DNA from: Conus ventricosus | Lineage: Eukaryota > Mollusca > Gastropoda > Neogastropoda > Conidae | DNA: 64,000 bases | Assembly (NCBI GenBank): GCA_018398815.1 | Contig: JAFLJL010014904.1 | Coordinates: 2,501 to 66,500 of the forward strand | Direction of reading: 5' to 3' | In this document: positions 21,600 through 35,115 of the stretch, piece after piece | Position numbering within the stretch: position 1 is the first letter of the stretch | Layout of the letters: every line of letters starts with the position of its first letter | The notes under the pieces: generated by a model | Seen by the model: the letters and a program-made list of their open reading frames with translations, nothing else | Databases searched by the model: none | Told to the model about the DNA's origin: nothing | Program-made: the position numbers and the translations under genes

Positions 21600-24200
21600 A
21601 CAGTAGTTTAGAATGACATTTTTTTTAAAGTAGAAGATAAATTGTTCCATGCCGTTCCTCCAGAATATATGAAGCTAGATTTGTAAATATTGTTACGGGG
21701 TCTAGGAAACGAAAGTTTGTGAACATGTCTATTTTCATTATTTTCAAAGTTTCGGATAATTTTCTTTGGAGCTATTCCCTTAACTACTTTATACATGCAT
21801 AAGCATTTATTGAAGAAGAGCCTGTCTTTGAATGGAAGAATATCTAACTTTTATAGTCATCACCTGTCAAGGAATTAGATTTTAATTGCACCAACTTTAT
21901 AGCTCTCTTATGAAACGATTGATTTGTTTCAAATTTGTTTCACTAGAATTATCCCATAACGTAGACGCATAATCAATGAGAGATAAAATATGTGCATGAA
22001 AAAATAATTTCCTCGACTGGAGATTCAGAAAATGTTTTATTTTTGTTAATTGATAAATCCTTTAGAAATACGTTTTCCAAGGTCAGTAATGTGGTCGTAC
22101 CACGTTAAATCATTATCGATGATAGCCCCTAGTACTTTATGAGATGTTACCTCCTCAATCCTTTGGTCATTGACGTATAGCGCTGTGAACGGGGACCTCA
22201 TTTTCTGCCTTGTTGCCGTGTAGTCACATACATACATTTCGTTTTATTTGCATTCAGCGACATGTGGTTCATTTCTGTCCATTTAATCAATCTGTCGATG
22301 TTGTTCTGAAGGTTATTTACTAGAATCATAGGATTATCACTGCTAAACTGTAATGAAGTGTCATCAGCAAACATTTCACAATCACAGTCTATGTATAAAT
22401 GCAAATCATGTATGTAAATAGAGAATAGGAGAGGTCCTAATACTGATCCCTGTGGGACACCAATTCCAAATTGAGTAATTCTGACCGTCTGCTACAAATT
22501 TCAACTAGTTGTTGACGATCAGTAAGAAAAGATCTAATGAAGTCAATGGCCTGGTTTGATAGCTTATAGTGTGCAAGTTTTTTTATGAGAAGGAATGGTT
22601 TATAACATCAAAGGGCTTTAGCAAAGTCGACAAAAAGAATTCCAGTAAATACGTTATTATTTATATTTGATAGGCAATAATCAGTAAGCTGTATAAGAGA
22701 CGTATGGCAGGAGTGATTTTCTCTAAAGCCTGACTGATTTTCATGAATCAAATCATAATGCTTAAAGTGAGAATATAATTGTCTTTGAATATGTCTTTCA
22801 AGTGGTTTTGACAAAATGGGTAATATTGAAATAGGTCTATAGTTGGACGGATTGGTGGAATCACCATTTTTGTACAAAGGTATGACTTTGGCTTGTTTAC
22901 ATATAAGAGGAAATTGGTTTTTATCAATGCACAAGTTGTAAATATAGGTGAGTGTATCAGCGATAGCAGATGAGGCAATTTTCAGTATCCTTCCATCAAT
23001 TCCATCTAAACCTCTTGTTCCAGATTGTTTTAGACACATTAGCCCATAACACACTTCATTTACTGAAATTGACGGTATAGTGAAAGTTGAGGAGATGTTT
23101 TTAGAACAGCAATATTGTTTTAGTTCATGTAAATTATTTCGATTTGTATCATCATTTACAATTATGTCCTTAGCAACATTTGCAAAATGAAAGTTCAAAT
23201 CTTCCGGTGAAATATCCTTTATTGGATTCTTAACTTTAGAGTTCGATTTACCATAGTTAAAAGATTAATTGACTTCCAGATCGATTTGAATTCTGAGAAG
23301 AGAAGAACAAATCTTGAAAATATTTTTTCTTCGTTTTTCGTTTCATGGAATTCACTTTGTTTCTTTGTTTCTAAATTTTTCTTTGTCCTTTAACTTGAGT
23401 AAATGATCTCTTTTATGTATGTTTTGTCTATTTCCTTCGTCAACCACGGGGGTTTCATAGTATGTTTTACTCGTTTTCTAACAAAGGGAGCATGTTTATC
23501 ATATATTGAACTGAAAACGTATACCCAGTAATTGACTGCTTCATCTGGGTTTCTTATCTGATAAATATAATCTAAGCCTGAGGAAAGTAAATCATCAAGA
23601 AATGCATTTTTGTCAAAATGTGTGAAAGATCTGTAAAAGATTTCCTTATGTCCCAGCTTAGGAATTTTTACACCTTTCTTCATCCATGTAAAACAAACAG
23701 ATGAATGATCACTGCATCCGATTTGAACAGAACATACTTCCACAATATTTGCTCTTGAGATGACGTAAACATAATCAATTAAAGTTTCCGAGTGTTCAGT
23801 AATGCGTGTTGTTCGATCGATGATTTGTTCTAATCCATACATTGATGACTGTGACTCCATTTTGTTCCTGGTATTGTTAAATCAATATTAAAGTCACCCA
23901 AAACAATCAATTCTTTGGATGCTAAGATAGCAGAATCCATCATCAAATTAAACTTATCATACCAGTCAGTTGTTTCGGCTGGGTTTCTGTATAGAAATCC
24001 TATAATAATCGGTTTACAATGTTTAATACTTATTTCTATCCAAACAGATTCAATGCCATAATTCTCTAAATGTGACAGTCGTTTAAATGTTACTGAATTT
24101 GCACAATATAAAAGTAATCCTGTTGATTTTGGTGCAGCTGGATCAAGTCGAATTGTGTCATAATTCGGCATGTACATATTGGAATCTGGTATCATATCTG
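21600..24200 (-). pseudogene. CR1 ORF2: endonuclease plus reverse transcriptase
   Basis: The endonuclease part (24,195-23,400) shows IVLGDFNIDL near 23,910-23,880 (GDxN type) and GCSDHSSVCF near 23,730-23,700 (the SDH catalytic histidine motif). RT follows: KQAKVIPLYKNGDSTNPSNYRP near 22,895-22,830, LVDFAKAL at 22,630-22,608 (motif A, in which other CR1-like elements continue FD), GVPQGSVLGPLLF near 22,465-22,425, and the catalytic FADD at about 22,371-22,360. Frames are interrupted at about 23,390, 22,600 and 22,200. No RNase H follows. This would nick target DNA and copy element RNA. Confidence 0.8.
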
Positions 24201-24717
24201 TTAATCTAGATCAGCTATACAAAAAACGTGAAAGTTATTCCCATTGTTGTGTAAAATTGTAGCAATGTCATCAGTCTTATTTCTGGCACTGTTAATATTT
24301 AGATATCCAACACGAAGCCCCTCGTGTGAGGGCCATGTACTTAACGTAGAAGGCATCATATTACCACTTTAACATTCATTATACAAACCACAGGCCTATG
24401 CACAAAAGTACTTCTTATTACAAAGTAATGGGTAGTTAAATATACACAATATAGCCACAAACGGTAAACTGTTGAATGAAAAACCAAGACAGATTATGTC
24501 TATTAACTTTTATCAATATGAGACAGATTAACAACGTACATCAAGGAAAATAACATGAAACGTTTTATCAAAAACACATTGTTAACAAGGTTTGTAGGCT
24601 ACAAAATCAATCTTTACGGCCAAAAGAACGAAAAGCAATGATTGATGAAAATGGTAGACGAAAATGAGAATAAACACGGAGACAAGAATTACATATGCAT
24701 ACAATCAGAATCAAGTA

Positions 24718-24788
24718 TTAATTATTTTGTAATGACAGTGCAGTGACTTCCATCAAAGCCAGCAGGACACACACACACACGCACGCAT

Positions 24789-24824
<36 letters not shown>

Positions 24825-26313
24825 CGCACGCACGCACCGCACACACAACACACACACACACACACACACACTCCAAACTAGCAAGGTGGCGCGGTTGCAT
24901 TTGCTGACTGTTCATGTATACCATCACATTGAACAGAAATGGATTATATGGAATAGTGGGTGGTGTTTGTGTCATAGGCACATTGTTATGATTGCCCACT
25001 GGGTCATAAAACATTCCATTTGGAACCGGAGCAACGGGATTCATTGCCTGACTAGGGGGATAGGGCGGCGGAACATGGATTGCCTGACCGCTGTTATACA
25101 GGGAAGAGGGCGGAAGGGAGGTCAAAGGTCGGGGGGCACGATCAGACGCGCTTGAAGTTTGTTGTGGCAGTGGGTTGTCTCTATGAAAAAGAGTTGGATA
25201 ATGATTAATGGACTCTATTGGCGGATAATCGACAGATGTGCATTGCTTTGCTGGCTGTAAACCGGGGAACTGTTCTGTTGATACTGAGAGGAAAACATGT
25301 TATTTACAGAACGGTTGGAGCTGGTGTAGTTGAACTGAGAATGCACAGGTACTTTCCGTCTGAAATTAAAATCACGTTGAGAGCCAAAAAAGATCTGCTT
25401 GAAATTAACTGCCAGTTTGGCTGTACCTGCTTCGCTGGGGTGAATAAGATTTCTGTACAGGACAAGTTTAGGTTTTCCTGCAGTGGTTGTGAATGTTGCA
25501 TAGTTGTCAATAAAATCAGCTTTCAGCATTTCACAAGCTGTTTGCATATTGAGATTTGATGGTGAAATAATGGTATTGAGGTGGTGTTTGCCTCTAGCTG
25601 GTATTATGGAACTAAGGACTACTTTGGCATTTGGAAAAAACCTGAGTGGCTAGGTGAATGAAATCACACCAAGTTTCTTTAGAGACTTCTCCGGTAGTCC
25701 AACAGTCATTGACACCTACATGGATGATCAACACTTTGAGATCTGGAAAAACGGTGTGATTATGTAGCCAGTAAAACAAATCACTAGTAGACATGCCCGA
25801 GACACAAATTTTGAATACAACGTCTTGTCTTGATGCTATTCTGCGCAGGTCAATGTTTCAAATGACAGAGTCCCCAATAAGTAGAACCGAAGTTCTCTCA
25901 GATACTGAACGTGTTGACAGAATGTCCTGCACACGTTGTTTACTGTTTGTATTTCTATCATTTGCTTCTGGCTGATTTGAAGTAACCCTAGAGTTTGGAT
26001 TTGTATGCATACTGCTGTCTAGGGGTTCAGATGTAATTTCCCTTTCCTTAATAACATTATTACTTGATGGCTCAGATGTCTGGGTGGAGTAGCTATGCTG
26101 TTGAGAGAGATCCTGGTGGTCTGGCTGTCCCTGGGGCTGAGATGGTTGATCCGGAGTATCGTCACTGGGGCAGCGCGGTTCTGTAATATTTCTTGTGGGG
26201 GCCCGAAAAGGTTGTACAGATTCATTTTGAATGTTGGTAATGTGGTGATGCGGGGATGATGGAAACCGTGCTACTTTGAACATTCCCTTCACCACACTGT
26301 GTGCTAGCATCAC
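24718..26313 (-). pseudogene. CR1 ORF1 with SGNH/GDSL-esterase domain
   Basis: The N-terminal part is Pro/Ser/Gln-rich (residues 1-135 of the frame starting at 26,313), followed by SVLLIGDSVI (about 25,887-25,858), the block I Gly-Asp-Ser with the nucleophile Ser. A frame change follows, then VLIIHVGVNDCW near 25,740-25,705 (the GxND block) and LIHPSEAGTAKLA near 25,450-25,410, which holds the catalytic His. All the esterase blocks are therefore present. The C-terminal tail is Pro/Gln/Asn-rich and runs into a GCAC/CA microsatellite at 24,770-24,870. Esterase domains in CR1-type ORF1 are thought to act on lipids or in RNP handling; their role is unsettled. Confidence 0.75.
24770..24871. repeat. 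(GCAC)n and (CA)n microsatellite
   Basis: ACGC tetramers 24,779-24,838 followed by CA repeats to 24,871, within the CR1 ORF1 3' part. Confidence 0.9.
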
Positions 26314-26373
26314 ATAATCTAGTTTGTTTTAGTTTTTTTCAAATCAGAAAACACATTTCCAATTCGAGTTTTG

Positions 26374-26402
26374 AGTGTGTGAGTTTGTGTGTGTGTGTGT
26401 GT

Positions 26403-26476
<74 letters not shown>

Positions 26477-26665
26477 GTGTGTGTGGTGTTGTGTGTGGAA
26501 GGGGTGTTTTCTGAGGGTTTTTTTTCTTTTTTTTTTTTTTGGGGGGGGGGGATTCTTGTTATTCTTACACAGTCACACTTATTCTTATGTTATTCTTGCA
26601 CAATCACAAACACATGTGCGCGCACACATAAACATAGAAGCGCGCACACACGCATTTGCGTGCGT

Positions 26666-26759
<94 letters not shown>

Positions 26760-26773
26760 CACAACACCACACA

Positions 26774-26812
<39 letters not shown>
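26374..26812. repeat. (GT)n, G run and (CA)n microsatellites
   Basis: GT repeats 26,381-26,500, a T/G homopolymer run at 26,519-26,551, and CA repeats 26,669-26,811. The GT and CA parts are complementary and could pair. Confidence 0.95.
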
Positions 26813-26814
<2 letters not shown>

Positions 26815-27142
26815 TGCATACGCTTACACTCACATCTTGCCACACAACATGCACTCACACGCACACGTGGGCCCGTTCCCACTCATCCATAGACACGCAT
26901 GTGTTCATTCAGTACACACACATACAATGATGAACAAGGCACAGCCATTGTCAGGTAGGCACTCAAGGTCTGACAAGCGCGTTGGGCTAATAAGTAGGTC
27001 AGACATCTGCTAGGTCGTAGCCACGAGACCTCTTCTTATATTCTCTCATATTAGTTATTAATTCACGCTAAAAATCATGCGCAGTGTGGTCTCAAAACTT
27101 AGTGGATGTAATTTAGCCCCCTTGATGAAACTCAGACTGAAA
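26813..27142. other. No gene recognised
   Basis: Short unique stretch between the microsatellite and the first degenerate satellite copies. Confidence 0.4.
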
Positions 27143-27316
27143 CTATTGTATGACCGAAGTGTCGCTTATCTATCAGTTACTGTCAGACCATAGCCATACC
27201 AGTGTGGCTGCAATACAATAGTTACATTACCATTGTATGACCATAGTGTTGCTAACCTGTCCGCTACTGTGAAGTAACTATTGTTTTACCGTAGTGTCAC
27301 TAACTGTCAGCTGCTT
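27143..27316. repeat. Degenerate copies of the 47-bp satellite (left edge)
   Basis: About three diverged units with cores TATTGTATGACC / TAGTGTCGCTAACTGTCAGC-like, clearly related to the homogeneous array at 28,521 onward. They are separated from it by PLE-C. Confidence 0.8.
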
Positions 27317-28520
27317 TAATCCGGCCGACTTCTTTAGCGCAAATGCTGGGTTGAGAACTGGCTTCAGTGCGCACTGCCGTGAGCGAACTGACGACAATGC
27401 GACTGATGAGTGAGAAGTACACCGATGGCACGTTGTGTCGGCCCGGTCGCGGTTAATGGTGGGGTTCCTTGCGGCGATGTGGACTTCCTCCTTTACTCCC
27501 CTCTGGAACCATCCTGCTTCTTTGTGGAGCACTTGCACGTTGTCCTTTTCAAATTGATGTTGGGTGTGGGTCAGATGCCCACCCACTGGAGAGGACTCAC
27601 GTTTGTGTTCCTTTAGTCTCTTGTGCAGGTTGCGCTCAGTTTCATCAATGTAACTATGGTCACAGTCCTGGCAGTCTATCTTGTATATCACCCCTGATTT
27701 GTTTAATTGTCTGGTTTTTCCTTGGGGTGGACTAACTGGCTTCTGATGGCGTTGGTGGGCTTGGCGTGGACACTGACTCCCAACTTTCGGATCTTCCAGC
27801 TGAACGTTTCAGTGACGCCACAAACGTACGGCATAGAGATGTGCCCTCTCGAAGGGGTTTTTGACGTTCAGTGGAGGGGTGGGATATGATTTTTCTTGCC
27901 CCCCCCCCCCCCCCCCCCCGGATATCCCAGGCCCACTTCTGGTATCCCGATATAATTAAACACTTTCTTGATGTGCTGCACCTCTTCTTCCTAGCTGTGT
28001 TGGTAGAGCAGATGGTCTTCGCTCAATGGGTGAGGGTGCAAATTACTCCCAGCTTGTGTTCCAGTGGTAGATGACTGTCGAATTGCAAATACTGGTCCGT
28101 GTGGATGGGCTTTCTGTAGACGGAGAAGGCGAGGCCTGTCTCTGTCCGGGTGATGCAGGTGTCCAACATCGCGATGCTGCCGTTCTCCTCGACCTCGTAG
28201 GTCAACTTGATGGCAGGGTGTGGTTGTTGAGATGGGTCGTGATGCCTTCGACCACCAATCTTTTCAGCACAGTCATGGTGTGGTCCATGTAGTGGCCCCA
28301 GTAGCGAGAAGGGGTGTGGAACGATGCCAAGGCTTTCTCCCTGAAGTCTTCCATAAAGAGGTTAGCTACATTAGGACTCACAGGGGGACCCGTGGCTGAT
28401 CCCTCGGTCTGTTGGTAGAACTGTCCTTCAAAGGTGAACTAGGTGGTGTTTAGGCAGCAAGATAACAGATCGCAGATGTGTTCCACTGGCAGGTTGGTGC
28501 ACTGCTGAAGGCTGCTGGCG
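27317..28520 (-). mobile_element. PLE-C, Penelope-like element fragment inside the 47-bp satellite
   Basis: Minus-strand fragment with RT C-terminal half and GIY-YIG domain. RT pieces: FEGQFYQQTEGSATGPPVSP (about 28,438-28,380, motif B type), then RYWGHYMDHTMT (about 28,305-28,270) at the catalytic position. A YVDDT-like motif is expected there, so the second catalytic Asp appears replaced by His. Then YRKPIHTDQYLQFDSHLPLEHK near 28,130. GIY-YIG: MIYKIDCQDCDHSYIDETERNLHKRLKEHK at 27,691 downward, with YIDE in place of the usual YIGE. A 20-odd base C run (27,898-27,920) interrupts it. It is a third Penelope-like lineage, distinct from PLE-A and PLE-B, and inactive as assembled. Confidence 0.85.
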
Positions 28521-30330
28521 TATTGTATGACCTTAGTGTCGCTAACTGTCAGCTATTGTGAAGTAAATATTGTATGACCTTAGTGTCGCTAACTGTCAGC
28601 TTTTGCGAAGTAAATATTGTATGACCTTAGTGTCGCTAACTGTCAGCTTTTGTGAAGTAAATATTGTATGACCTTAGTGTCGCTAACTGTCAGCTTTGTG
28701 AAGTAAATATTGTATGACCTTAGTGTCGCTAACTGTCAGCTTTTGTGAAGTAAATATTGTATGACCTTAGTGTCGCTAACTGTCAGCTTTTGTGAAGTAA
28801 ATATTGTATGACCTTAGTGTCGCTAACTGTCAGCTTTTGTGAAGTAAATATTGTATGACCTTAGTGTCGCTAACTGTCAGCTTTTGTGAAGTAAATATTG
28901 TATGACCGTAGTGTCGTTAACTGTCAGCTATTGTGAAGTAAATATTGTATGACCTTAGTGTCGCTAACTGTCAGCTTGTGTGAAGTAAATATTGTATGCC
29001 CGTAGTGTCGCTAACTGTCAGCTTGTGTGAAGTAAATATTGTATGACCATAGTGTCGCTAACTGTCAGCTATTGTGAAGTAAATATTGTATGACCGTAGT
29101 GTCGCTAACTGTCAGCTTTGTGAAGTAAATATTGTATGACCTTAGTGTCGCTAACTGTCAGCTTTTGTGAAGTAAATATTGTATGACCTTAGTGTCGCTA
29201 CTGTCAGCTTGTGTGAAGTAAATATTGTATGACCTTAGTGTCGCTAACTGTCAGCTTTTGTGAAGTAAATATTGTATGACCTTAGTGTCGCTAACTGTCA
29301 GCTATTGTGAAGTAAATATTGTATGACCTTAGTGTCGCTAACTGTCAGCTTTTGTGAAGTAAATATTGTATGACCTAGTGTCGCTTACTGTCAGCTATTG
29401 TAAGTAAATATTGTATGACCTTAGTGTCGCTAACTGTCAGCTTTTGTGAAGTAAATATTGTATGACTAGTGTCGCTTACTGTCAGCTATTTGGAAGTAAA
29501 TATTGTATGACCTTAGTGTCGCTAACTGTCAGCTTTGTGAAGTAAATATTGTATGACCTTAGTGTCGCTAACTGTCAGCTTGTGTGAAGTAAATATTGTA
29601 TGACCTTAGTGTCGCTAACTGTCAGCTTTTGTGAAGTAAATATTGTATGACCTTAGTGTCGCTAACTGTCAGCTTTGTGAAGTAAATATTGTATGACCTT
29701 AGTGTCGCTAACTGTCGCTTTTGTGAAGTAAATATTGTATGACCGTAGTGTCGCTAACTGTCAGCTATTGTAAGTAATATTGTATGACCTTAGTGTCGCT
29801 AACTGTCAGCTTTTGTGAAGAAATATTGTATGACTTAGTGTCGCTAACTGTCAGCTATTGTGAAGTAAATATGTATGACCTTAGTGTCGCTAACTGTCAG
29901 CTTTTGTGAAGTAAATATTGTATGACCTTAGTGTCCTTACTGTCAGCTTTGTGAAGTAAATATTGTATGACCTTAGGTCGCTAACTGTCAGCTTTGTGAA
30001 TAAATTGTATGACCTAGTTCGCTAACTGTCAGCTTGTGTGAAGAAATATTGTATGACTTATGTCGCAACTGTCAGCTTTTTGAAGTAATATTGATGCCTT
30101 GTGTATGTAGTTTTGTGATAAATATGATGACATGCCTAACTGACACTATTGTGAGAAATTTGTATGACGTAGTGTCGCTAACTGCGCTACTGTGAAGTAA
30201 TTGTATGGCCATGTGTTGCAACCTGTCAGATATTGTGAAGAAAGTATTGTATGGCTGTAGTGTCGTAACCTCTCAGCTATTGTGAAATAAGCATTGCATG
30301 ACCATAGTTTCGCTAACCTGTCAGCTATTG
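28521..30330. repeat. 47-bp tandem satellite array
   Basis: Roughly 35 head-to-tail copies of a 47-bp unit (for example 28,561-28,607). It is highly homogeneous to about 30,000, then decays through small gaps (30,000-30,130) and diverged copies to about 30,330. Variation is largely confined to one T/G/A run before GTGAAG and a T/G/A position after GACC. A homogeneous core with decayed edges is what unequal exchange produces. There are no spacers between units. Confidence 0.95.
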
Positions 30331-32790
30331 TTTGGTCAGTTAATCTCTATGTGTCCACAGCATTGCTGATACATAACTGCCATATGTCACCAATATTTCT
30401 GATCAACCATTTCATTTGTAAACGGAGCATTTATGATTAGTATACTGTATATGACCAGAGAGTTAGCAATCACTTGACTGCTGTGTGATTGGAGTGTTTG
30501 TGATAAATGGGTGACCTGACTACCAGTTGACCACTATGTGCTCGGAGCATTTTTGATGAATTAATGACCACATGACCTGTAAAATTAGTTGACCATTATG
30601 TGATCGGAGTTGTTCAGTTAACTTCTATATGATCATTGCATTATTAATCAGTTAACTTCTGTATGATCATTGCATCATTAATCAGTTAACTTCTATATGA
30701 TGATAGCATTCACGATCAGATTACGTCTATAGGATGATAGCATTCTGGATCAGTTAACTTCTGTATAATCATACCAATAACTATCAGATAACTTCTATAT
30801 GATCATAGTGTTACTAATCAGTTAACTTCTGTATAATCATACCATTAACGACGTGATAACTTGTGTATGATCATAGCATTACTGATCATTTAACTTCTTT
30901 ATAATCATAGCATTACTGATCATTTAGCTTCTTTATAATCTTAGCATTACTGATCAGTTGGGTTTTATTTATAATCGTAGTATTGCTGATCATTTAACTT
31001 TTTTTATAATCATAGCATTACTGATCATATAACGTCTTTAAAATCATAGCATTACTGATCGTTTGACTTCTTTATAATTATAGCATTACTGATCATTAGC
31101 TTCTTTATAATCATAGCATTACTGATCATTTTTCGTTTTTTTTTTTCATAATCGTAGTATTGCTGATCATTTAACGTTTTTTTTATAATCATAGCATTAC
31201 CGATCATTTAACGTCTTTAAAATCATACCATTACTGATCGTTTTTAACACCTTTATAATCAAAACATTACTGATCATTTAACTTCTTTATAATCATAGCA
31301 TTACTGATCATTTAACTTCTTTATAATCATAGCATTACTGATCATTTAACTTCTTTATAATAATAGCATTACTGATCATTTGGCTTCTTTATAATCATAA
31401 CATTACTTATCATTTGACTTTGTATAATCATAGCATTACTGATCATTTAACTTCTTTATAATCATAGCATTACTGATCATTTAGCTTCAACATGATCAGA
31501 GCATTGTTGATCAACCAGCGTCAATATGATCATAGCATTATTGATCAGTTATCTTCAATATGACATTGGCATTATTGATCAGTTATTTTCAGTATAATCA
31601 TCGCATTATTGATAAGTTTTCTTTAATATAATCATAGCATTATTGATCAGTTATCTTCAATATGATAATAGAATATTGATCAGTTACCTTAAATATGATC
31701 ATAACATTATTCATCAGTTATCCTCAATATGATCATAACATTATTGATAAGTTGTCTTCAATATGATCTTAGCATTGTGATCAGCCAGCTCCAATATGAT
31801 CATAGCATTGTTGATAAATTATCTTTAATATGATCATAGCATTGTTGACTAGGTATCTTAAATATGATAATAAAACTATTGAACAGTTATCTTCAAAATG
31901 ATCATAGCATTATTGATCAGTTATCTTCAATATGATCATAGCATTATTGATAAGTTATCTTCAATATGATCATAGCATTATTGATCAGTTATCTTCAATA
32001 TGATCATATCAGTATTAATCAGTTATCTTCAATATGATCATAGCATTATTGATCAGTTATCTTTGATATGATCATAGCATTATTGATCAGTTATCTTCAA
32101 TATGATCATAGCATTATTGATCAGGTATCTTCAATATGATCAAAGCATTATTCATCAGTTATCTTCAATATGATCATAGCATTATCCACCAGTTATCTTC
32201 AATATGATCTTAGCATTATTGATCAGTTATCTTCAATATGATCATAGTATTGTTGATATGTTATCTTCAATATGATCATAGCATTATTGATCAGTTAACT
32301 GATCAGTAAACTTTTATAGATTGGTAGCATAACTGATCATTTTACTTCTATATAACGATAGCATTACTAATCATTTATCGACCTAAAAATCATATTGTTA
32401 CTGATCAGTTAACTTCTATATAATCATATTATTAGTGATCAATCAACGTCTATATGAGCATATGACTGCTGATCAGTAAACGTCTATATGACCATCGCAT
32501 TACTGTTCATCTAACTCTTTCATAATTATAGGTTTACCGATCAGTTAACTTCTGTATGATCATAGCAGTATTGACCAGTCAGCTTCAATACGGTCATAGT
32601 ATTACTAATCATTTAGCTTCTATATAATTATAGCATTGCTGATCATTTAATTTTATAGCATTACCGATCATTTAACTTCTATATAATCATAGCGTTATTG
32701 ATATTTTAACTTCTATATAATAATAGCATTACTGGTGATTTAATTTCTACATAATCATAGCTTCATAACTTCAAAAATCAAACATTCAGT
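30331..32790. repeat. 34-bp tandem satellite array, several subfamilies
   Basis: About 70 copies of a 34-bp AT-rich unit with a nearly constant CATAGCATTAnTGATCA core. Subfamilies occur in blocks: a GTTAACTTCTGTATGAT type (about 30,600-30,880), a TTTAACTTCTTTATAAT type (30,880-31,480), a GTTATCTTCAATATGAT type (31,490-32,300) and a mixed block to 32,770. The unit holds the palindromes TGATCA and ATGATCAT. Diverged first copies start right at the end of the 47-bp array. Confidence 0.95.
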
Positions 32791-33006
32791 CAAAACCTGA
32801 AGTACCACAGAGGTTTTTTGTTTGTTTTGGTTTGTTTTATTTTTTCCACGGGTATAATGTGTCAGCTGTATTTCAAACTTGTATTCTGCTGTGTTTCATG
32901 GCATTCATCCATGAAAAGGCGCCTACCTTCATGAACCGACAGCAGGCCTTCCAAAGAATGAAAGTGATAGCTCCTGTACTGAAGATTTTGGACATAGTCA
33001 AGGCGG

Positions 33007-33985
<979 letters not shown>

Positions 33986-35115
33986 TTTTGTATTTGTGAG
34001 GTTTTAAGATAGAACCATGCTCACCTCTTATTGGAGCTGGATTCTGATGTCCCTGTTTCTGCTGAAACCAATGCTGTCTTTTGTTTTTTCTGCTCCTTTG
34101 GCCAAAAAAAAAAATGACCACATGGGCGACCCGACTCAGAGCAGTAAGAACCGTCGGATTGTCCGCGATAGTAGCGGGCGTTTTGGTGGTATCTGCACTC
34201 ATGGCCTACACTGAGCGGATGTGGTCGGTCTCACGCACGTCTTTCACGTTGCAGACAAACTGTCCCCAAAAACTGGTCTGTGATCGGGAGCGATTCATCA
34301 CAGATTCGTGAAAACTGCTTGTTTACATGTGGTCTGATGCCACTGCGTCCGCGCAACGAAATCTCGCGCGAAACACGATTCAAATAGCTACTGCATTGGT
34401 ACAATGCTAACAGCTTCAGAATTGGCCTCTGAACTGGGCAAGTGGCTGGGCCTATCAGTAATCCGTTTGCGGCACGCACGCACGCAGTCACAAACCTTCA
34501 TGACCACTCTCTGTATATGTTGCATTTTCAGGTCGCTTTTGATGGCCTAAGACGGTAATTTCGACCATATTTCGTTATTTACCGTCGGGACGATCAATTT
34601 TTGACAATTTGCCGGTCTGTTGTAGGCTTCAAATTCTTCTTCTGCAGATCCGGGCCGAGTTTGTTCGTGAACCGACCATTGACAATTCTGTCAGTTCCTC
34701 TCTCATTTCTTTGCTCACCGGTTCGTCCGTACCACTCAGTTCAGTGGCTATTTCTTTCAGCAAGGTCAGATTTGTCTCTGACTGTCATCTATTTTATTCT
34801 GAGATGCGAAAAGATGTGCCTTTTTTCCTCTAATTCTTCCTGTTCCCCATCTTCTCTCAGCTCCAGAATATCACTGTTGTGTTCCTGTTCTGACTCTGGA
34901 TCGTCTCCAGAAATTCGGGCAAACTTGGCAGCTTCTGCAGCGCCATCTTCGTCTGGGAAATTTTTCCCCTTTGGCTTGAGTAGTCCTGCTAGGTTCTCGA
35001 AGTTTTGGTTCAAGCTTGCATCTAGCTCTTGAATCAGGCTTCTAACTTATTCTGAGACTGTTGAGGGCCCACTGCTGTCTGTGGATTCTGAAAGACTCTC
35101 CGACATGGCTACTGA
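33986..35115 (-). pseudogene. DIRS-like retrotransposon ORF1 (gag-like) fragment
   Basis: A minus-strand frame begins MSESLSESTDSS near 35,105. It continues through an acidic stretch (NFPDEDGAAEAAKF, SEQEHNSDILELREDGEQEE near 34,960-34,830), EPVSKEMREELTEL near 34,730, then NRPANC and VNNEIWSKL near 34,610-34,545, and RPHVNKQFSRICDESLP near 34,335-34,285. The order of acidic N-terminus, RPxNC, VNxEIW and a later HxNxxY-type block resembles the gag-like ORF1 of DIRS elements (tyrosine-recombinase retrotransposons). The resemblance is from memory of the family pattern. Several frameshifts are present, and no RT or recombinase follows within recognisable distance. Confidence 0.45.

Larger units (their letters stand above)
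20843..26330 (-). mobile_element. CR1-like non-LTR retrotransposon, nearly full length
   Basis: Minus-strand element with ORF1 (26,313-24,718), ORF2 endonuclease-RT (about 24,195-21,600), 3' UTR interrupted by GA tracts, an AATAAA signal (complement at 20,878-20,883) and a pentamer tail. ORF1 carries an SGNH/GDSL-esterase domain, as reported for CR1/L2-type elements. ORF2 has an AP-type endonuclease and an RT without RNase H. This combination fits the CR1/L2/Rex1 side of the Jockey superfamily. The length, about 5.5 kb, is close to complete. Confidence 0.8.

Noticed and set aside
21608..21796. Plus or minus short frames at the end of the CR1 ORF2 as separate genes.
   Set aside because: MYKVVKGIAPKKI-type sequence is the usual C-terminal part of the CR1 RT, not an independent gene.
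28521..32790. Regular short repeats that could suggest a CRISPR array.
   Set aside because: Units are directly head-to-tail with no unique spacers, no cas genes are near, and the context is eukaryotic. They are satellites.
34112..34311. Plus-strand frame resembling a type II membrane protein first exon (charged N-terminus, hydrophobic segment).
   Set aside because: It lies antisense to the DIRS-like gag frames, and no further exons or splice-consistent continuation were seen.
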